DNA of 8,618 bases from Bacteroidota bacterium. Lineage in GTDB: Bacteria; Bacteroidota; Bacteroidia; Flavobacteriales; Flavobacteriaceae. Shown in pieces: positions 6,409 through 8,618 of the stretch. The stretch's first letter is position 1. Every line of letters begins with the position of its first letter. The DNA lies in NCBI GenBank assembly GCA_009937085.1, contig JAACDD010000025.1, positions 1 to 8,618 on the forward strand, read 5' to 3'. Both the position numbers and the translations under genes were made by a program. A model generated the notes under the pieces. The model had not been told where the DNA came from. It did no database searches and saw nothing but the letters and a program-made list of their open reading frames with translations.

Positions 6409-6943
6409 TTAATTTGCCCAATTGTTGCCCTCCGGGAAGATTCATTTGATTGACAAGTTTAGAGATTTGTGCCAAGTCGATATCGCCACTCAAATAGAGT
6501 AAAACGGTCTCAGGCTTACGATCGCCCAAGTTCATTTTTTTGGAGTTGATATCGGTTACAAACATTAGAAGCTCTTTGACCAAATCGTCATTTTTATTCG
6601 ACTTAACATAAAAATTTACATAGGCTTGTTCGTCGCGTACGCGCATCAATTCTTCCATTTTAGAAGCCTTAATGTGCTTGTTCACCCATTTATTAATATC
6701 TCCAGAAATATCGGCGCTTTCGGTCGTTATTACTTTAAATGATTCAATTTCTTTTACTAAGGAAATAAATTGGTCTGCTTCAGGATCGTTGGTTTCAATG
6801 CTAAGTTTTGCTAGCATTTGAAACATTTTTGGACTTATAGAAAAGTAGCTCACGTTATCGTCGTACTCGTATTTCTCAAATACGTCTTGCCCCCAACTTA
6901 GCGAGATGGTAAAAAGGGCAACTAAAATCATTTTCTTTTTCAT
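6389..6943 (-). CDS. Secreted DUF4252-family protein
   Basis: A 184-residue exported protein assigned to DUF4252, a Bacteroidota family without known function. Seen: a signal peptide 1-18 with likely cleavage SWG|QD and no lipobox, so it should be soluble in the periplasm or outside the cell. The mature region is mixed alpha/beta and rich in Lys, Glu and Asp: VSYFSISPKMFQML (31-44), IESFKVITTE (66-75), a helical stretch around 85-101, AYVNFYVKS (107-115) and ETVLLYLSGDIDLAQISKLV (145-164), the last being typical of the family. It begins 1 nt after the stop of the putative anti-sigma gene and overlaps the lipoprotein gene by 20 bp. Its first 16 bases (ATG onward) are identical to those of that next gene. 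Its place in a sigma operon suggests an envelope sensor, effector or regulated product; this is inference. Confidence 0.84.
   Translation of the reverse strand: MKKKMILVALFTISLSWGQDVFEKYEYDDNVSYFSISPKMFQMLAKLSIETNDPEADQFISLVKEIESFKVITTESADISGDINKWVNKHIKASKMEELMRVRDEQAYVNFYVKSNKNDDLVKELLMFVTDINSKKMNLGDRKPETVLLYLSGDIDLAQISKLVNQMNLPGGQQLGKLNEKEND
6393..6408 (-). repeat. 16-nt direct repeat at a DUF4252 gene start (copy 2)
   Basis: ATGAAAAAGAAAATGA, read on the minus strand, opens the lipoprotein gene and is identical to the opening of the preceding DUF4252 gene. In this copy the same bases also encode, in another frame, the C-terminal end (NEKEND) of the upstream protein. Confidence 0.6.
6928..6943 (-). 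repeat. 16-nt direct repeat at a DUF4252 gene start (copy 1)
   Basis: This is the first copy of ATGAAAAAGAAAATGA, beginning the secreted DUF4252 gene 535 bp away from copy 2. It may be a remnant of tandem duplication of the two DUF4252 genes, although A-rich MKKK starts are common enough to make coincidence possible. Confidence 0.6.
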
Positions 6944-6944
6944 G

Positions 6945-7376
6945 TTATTCTGTTTGTAAGTATTTATCTGTGGTTTGATTAAACGTTTTCATGTATGCCA
7001 CCCCTTGCTTGCCTTTATTAAGCTGCTCGGCTACGAGATACATATTCGTTTTAAATTCTTGGAACGCAATTTCCTCTGCTATTAACTTTGGTGTTCTAGT
7101 GGTTTGTTGGAACACAAAAACGCCTGCAATTACTGCCGCCGCTACTGCCGCAAAACGTTTAAGTTGCACTTTTCTTGTTTTTTTTATCGGATTAAAATTA
7201 GCTGAAAAGCGTAAATTACGTTGTTGTTTAATAGCAGTAAAATACGGCTTATATGGCGCCACGGTTTCATCAACGTTTGGCAGTGAAAAATAAGTAAACA
7301 AGGCTTGTTCTTCAGCTAACGAGGTTTTGCCTTTTAGGTAACGCTCTATGTACTTATGAACCTGTTTCAATTCCAT
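6945..7376 (-). CDS. Putative anti-sigma factor, single membrane span
   Basis: A 143-residue protein I cannot assign to a named family. Seen: a helical N-terminal part (1-50) with YIERYLKGKTSLAEEQALFTYF, resembling the cytoplasmic domain of Bacteroidota anti-sigma (FecR-like) proteins; a basic stretch (about 64-74); one hydrophobic span (about 75-90, FAAVAAAVIAGVFVFQ); and a short outer tail of some 50 residues. There is no His/Cys zinc motif of the ZAS type and no FecR sensor domain, so the outer part is too short for a large sensor. It starts 23 bp inside the sigma-factor gene and is followed after 1 nt by the first DUF4252 gene. Position, topology and N-terminal character suggest it holds the sigma factor at the inner membrane, perhaps responding to the DUF4252 proteins. 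The functional call is inference. Confidence 0.7.
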   Translation of the reverse strand: MELKQVHKYIERYLKGKTSLAEEQALFTYFSLPNVDETVAPYKPYFTAIKQQRNLRFSANFNPIKKTRKVQLKRFAAVAAAVIAGVFVFQQTTRTPKLIAEEIAFQEFKTNMYLVAEQLNKGKQGVAYMKTFNQTTDKYLQTE

Positions 7377-7872
7377 GTTGATGTGCTTTGATGAGTTTTT
7401 TTCGAATTGTTTTTCTGGCCCGCGATAATGCCACTCGAACAGCGCCTTCTGAGCATTCTGTTATTTGTGCAATAGTTTTAAAATCGTACTGCTCTACATC
7501 TCGAAGTTGAAGTACTATTTTTTGTTGTGTTGGCAATGCCTCTAAAAAATCAAAAACATGTACCACACTATCACGATTATCAAGCTGTTGGTCCAGAGAA
7601 GTGGTCGCTTTATCGTGCTTAAAATGCACCAATTGCAATTGCGATGCTTGCTTTGACTTTAATCTATCCAAACAATAATTTTTAATCATTGTCATGGCAT
7701 AGCCTTCAAGGTTCGATATTGTTGTTAGTGTATTCATGTTTTTCCACAATTTTGCCAACACTTCCTGTACGGCATCTTCGGCTTCTTCTGTGGATTTAAG
7801 CAACCTTTTTGCCAATCGAAACATGCTGTCTTGCACAGCTAAAATCCGTTGTAAAAATGCGCCTTTATCCAT
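7354..7872 (-). CDS. ECF-type RNA polymerase sigma-70 factor
   Basis: A 172-residue extracytoplasmic-function sigma factor that would direct RNA polymerase to a dedicated set of promoters. Seen: region 2 (about 15-72) with DSMFRLAKRLLKSTEEAEDAVQEVLAKLW, including the acidic AEDAVQEV core-binding segment, followed by NLEGYAMTMIKNYCLDRLK; and region 4 (about 112-162) with LPTQQKIVLQLRDVEQYDFKTIAQI and the recognition-helix motif SEGAVRVALSRARKTIRK. Regions 1 and 3 are absent, as expected for the ECF class. I chose the ATG at 7872 (MDKGAFLQRI); the open frame extends four codons further to a TTG at 7884, a less likely start. It is the first gene of the minus-strand operon, overlaps the putative anti-sigma gene by 23 bp, and is divergent from the S41 protease gene. 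Targets are unknown. Confidence 0.93.
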   Translation of the reverse strand: MDKGAFLQRILAVQDSMFRLAKRLLKSTEEAEDAVQEVLAKLWKNMNTLTTISNLEGYAMTMIKNYCLDRLKSKQASQLQLVHFKHDKATTSLDQQLDNRDSVVHVFDFLEALPTQQKIVLQLRDVEQYDFKTIAQITECSEGAVRVALSRARKTIRKKLIKAHQHGIETGS

Positions 7873-7881
7873 TTGGCTAGT

Positions 7882-7910
7882 CAAAGATTATTGGGTGTTT
7901 GTTTTATTAA
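7882..7910 (-). promoter_or_regulatory. Candidate promoter of the sigma-factor operon
   Basis: On the minus strand AATCTTTG (7889-7882) differs from TAnnTTTG only at its first base, and TTA (7910-7908) lies 18 bp upstream in place of TTG. The -7 element ends 9 nt before the ATG at 7872. Both elements are imperfect, so this could be a weak housekeeping promoter; an ECF-specific autoregulated promoter with a different sequence cannot be excluded. Confidence 0.3.
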
Positions 7911-7913
7911 CGA

Positions 7914-7937
7914 CTGTGTGCTTTACTTGTTACACAG
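7914..7937. repeat. Inverted repeat CTGTGT-N12-ACACAG centred on the -33 element
   Basis: Two perfect 6-bp arms (7914-7919 and 7932-7937) are separated by 12 bp, with arm centres 18 bp apart. The TTG -33 element of the protease promoter (7927-7929) lies between the arms, and the repeat is just upstream of the candidate sigma-operon promoter. The geometry suits a dimeric regulator controlling both directions, but 6-bp arms could be chance. Confidence 0.35.
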
Positions 7938-7956
7938 CTTGGCGTTACTATTTTTG
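7927..7956 (+). promoter_or_regulatory. Strong candidate promoter of the S41 protease gene
   Basis: TTG (7927-7929), a 19-bp spacer and TATTTTTG (7949-7956) match the Bacteroidota housekeeping promoter (TTG, 17-23 bp, TAnnTTTG) at every fixed position. Transcription would start a few bases downstream, leaving a leader of about 25 nt before the ATG at 7988. This is the best promoter match in the window. Confidence 0.65.
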
Positions 7957-7987
7957 TAATTTAGCCTAGTCTCTAAATATCAAACCT

Positions 7988-8618
7988 ATGAAAAAATCAC
8001 TTTTCCTTTTTGTATTCTTGATCCTTTTTGGCTGTAAAGATGACCAAGACGATACCATTCAAGTAGCTACTTCCGAAAATTTAGAAATTGAGGATTTTAT
8101 CTATAAAGTTATGAATTACTGGTACTTGTGGCAAGAAGAGGTTCCCGATTTGGCAGATAATCGATTTAGTAATGACAAAGAATATACTGCTTTTTTACAA
8201 TCATTTGATGGACCTGAAGCCTTGTACAACAGATTGCAATTCCAAGAAGACCGCTTTAGTTATATCACTGACGATTATGTTGCCTTCCTAGAAAGTCAAC
8301 AAGGAATAACCCTGAGCAATGGCATGGTGTTTGGTTTATTTCGGTTTACAGCGGGTAGTTCCGAAATCTATGGTTACGTTCGCTATGTTTTACCAAATTC
8401 AGATGCTGAAACAAAAGGGGTTGAACGCGGAGATATATTCTCACACGTAAACGGAACACAGTTGACAGATACAAATTACATTAATTTGTTGCTCTCTAAT
8501 GCCCCCAGCTACACCATTGAGCTCGCTAGTTACAACACTAATGAAATTACACCAACAGGTGAAAGCGTAACGTTAAACAACACGCAGCAAACCGAACAAA
8601 GTGTTTACCTCTCAAAAA
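7988..8618 (+). CDS. S41-family PDZ peptidase, surface lipoprotein, 3' end missing
   Basis: The first 210 codons of a carboxy-terminal-processing-type serine protease are visible; the gene runs off the right edge before the catalytic domain. Seen: a lipoprotein signal peptide ending L-F-G-C with Cys16 lipidated; directly after it K-D-D (17-19), the K-(D/E)2 lipoprotein export signal that in Flavobacteriaceae such as Capnocytophaga sends lipoproteins to the cell surface; an S41 N-terminal domain (about 34-105) with IEDFIYKVMNYWYLWQEEVP; and a PDZ-like segment (about 113-182) with VLPNSDAETKGVERGDIFSHVNG, typical of proteases that grip the C-terminus of a substrate. The catalytic Ser/Lys cannot be checked here, so activity is inferred. 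It is divergent from the sigma-factor operon and has its own strong promoter, with an inverted repeat over the -33 element. Confidence 0.88.
   Translation, partial: MKKSLFLFVFLILFGCKDDQDDTIQVATSENLEIEDFIYKVMNYWYLWQEEVPDLADNRFSNDKEYTAFLQSFDGPEALYNRLQFQEDRFSYITDDYVAFLESQQGITLSNGMVFGLFRFTAGSSEIYGYVRYVLPNSDAETKGVERGDIFSHVNGTQLTDTNYINLLLSNAPSYTIELASYNTNEITPTGESVTLNNTQQTEQSVYLSK

Noticed and set aside
7873..7884. Upstream TTG start for the sigma factor, adding four residues
   Set aside because: A normal ATG (7872) follows four codons later and gives a typical ECF N-terminus; the extension would also overlap the candidate -7 element.
7957..7964. TAATTTAG as an alternative -7 element for the S41 gene
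   Set aside because: It mismatches TAnnTTTG and its TTG partner (7939-7941) is only 15 bp away, whereas the overlapping TATTTTTG has a perfect sequence and 19-bp spacing.
1..8618. CRISPR arrays, insertion sequences, integrase or att sites, phage or defence genes
   Set aside because: No repeat-spacer pattern, transposase, terminal inverted repeats or defence-type domain was seen; the content is mainly core genes in tight operons.

Overview
The window looks like an ordinary chromosomal segment from a member of the Bacteroidota, most likely the family Flavobacteriaceae. The evidence is AT-rich DNA, the TAnnTTTG-type -7 promoter element typical of this phylum, signal peptides ending in G|Q, a lipoprotein carrying the flavobacterial surface-export motif right after its lipid-anchored cysteine, and gene families largely confined to this phylum (two DUF4252 proteins and a stand-alone carboxypeptidase-regulatory-like protein). 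There is no sign of mobile DNA, CRISPR, tRNA or rRNA.

Layout. Positions 1-2578 (minus strand) carry a YihY/BrkB-family inner-membrane protein followed by priA, the replication-restart helicase. priA starts inside the stop codon of the membrane-protein gene (TAATG) and runs off the left edge. A 56-bp divergent gap with a perfect 14-bp palindrome separates them from a plus-strand run: rlmH (23S rRNA pseudouridine methyltransferase, GTG start), rdgB (house-cleaning NTP pyrophosphatase, overlapping rlmH by 4 bp), a secreted carboxypeptidase-regulatory-like protein, and purB (adenylosuccinate lyase) with its own probable promoter.

purB converges on a minus-strand cassette (5875-7872) so tightly that the two stop codons share one TTAA. 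Read in its own direction, the cassette is: ECF-type RNA polymerase sigma factor, a single-membrane-span protein that is probably its anti-sigma factor, a secreted DUF4252 protein and a DUF4252 lipoprotein. Spacings are a 23-bp overlap, a 1-nt gap and a 20-bp overlap, so it is almost certainly one translationally coupled operon. A divergent gene at the right edge (from 7988, incomplete) encodes an S41/PDZ lipoprotein protease predicted to be displayed on the cell surface. The roughly 115-bp region between them holds an excellent promoter for the protease gene, with an inverted repeat centred on its -33 element, and a weaker candidate promoter for the sigma operon.

Most of the window is housekeeping: replication restart, rRNA modification, nucleotide-pool hygiene and purine synthesis. 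The most interesting part is the sigma / putative anti-sigma / DUF4252 / DUF4252 cassette with its divergent surface protease. It has the layout of an envelope-signalling system whose signal and targets cannot be read from sequence alone.
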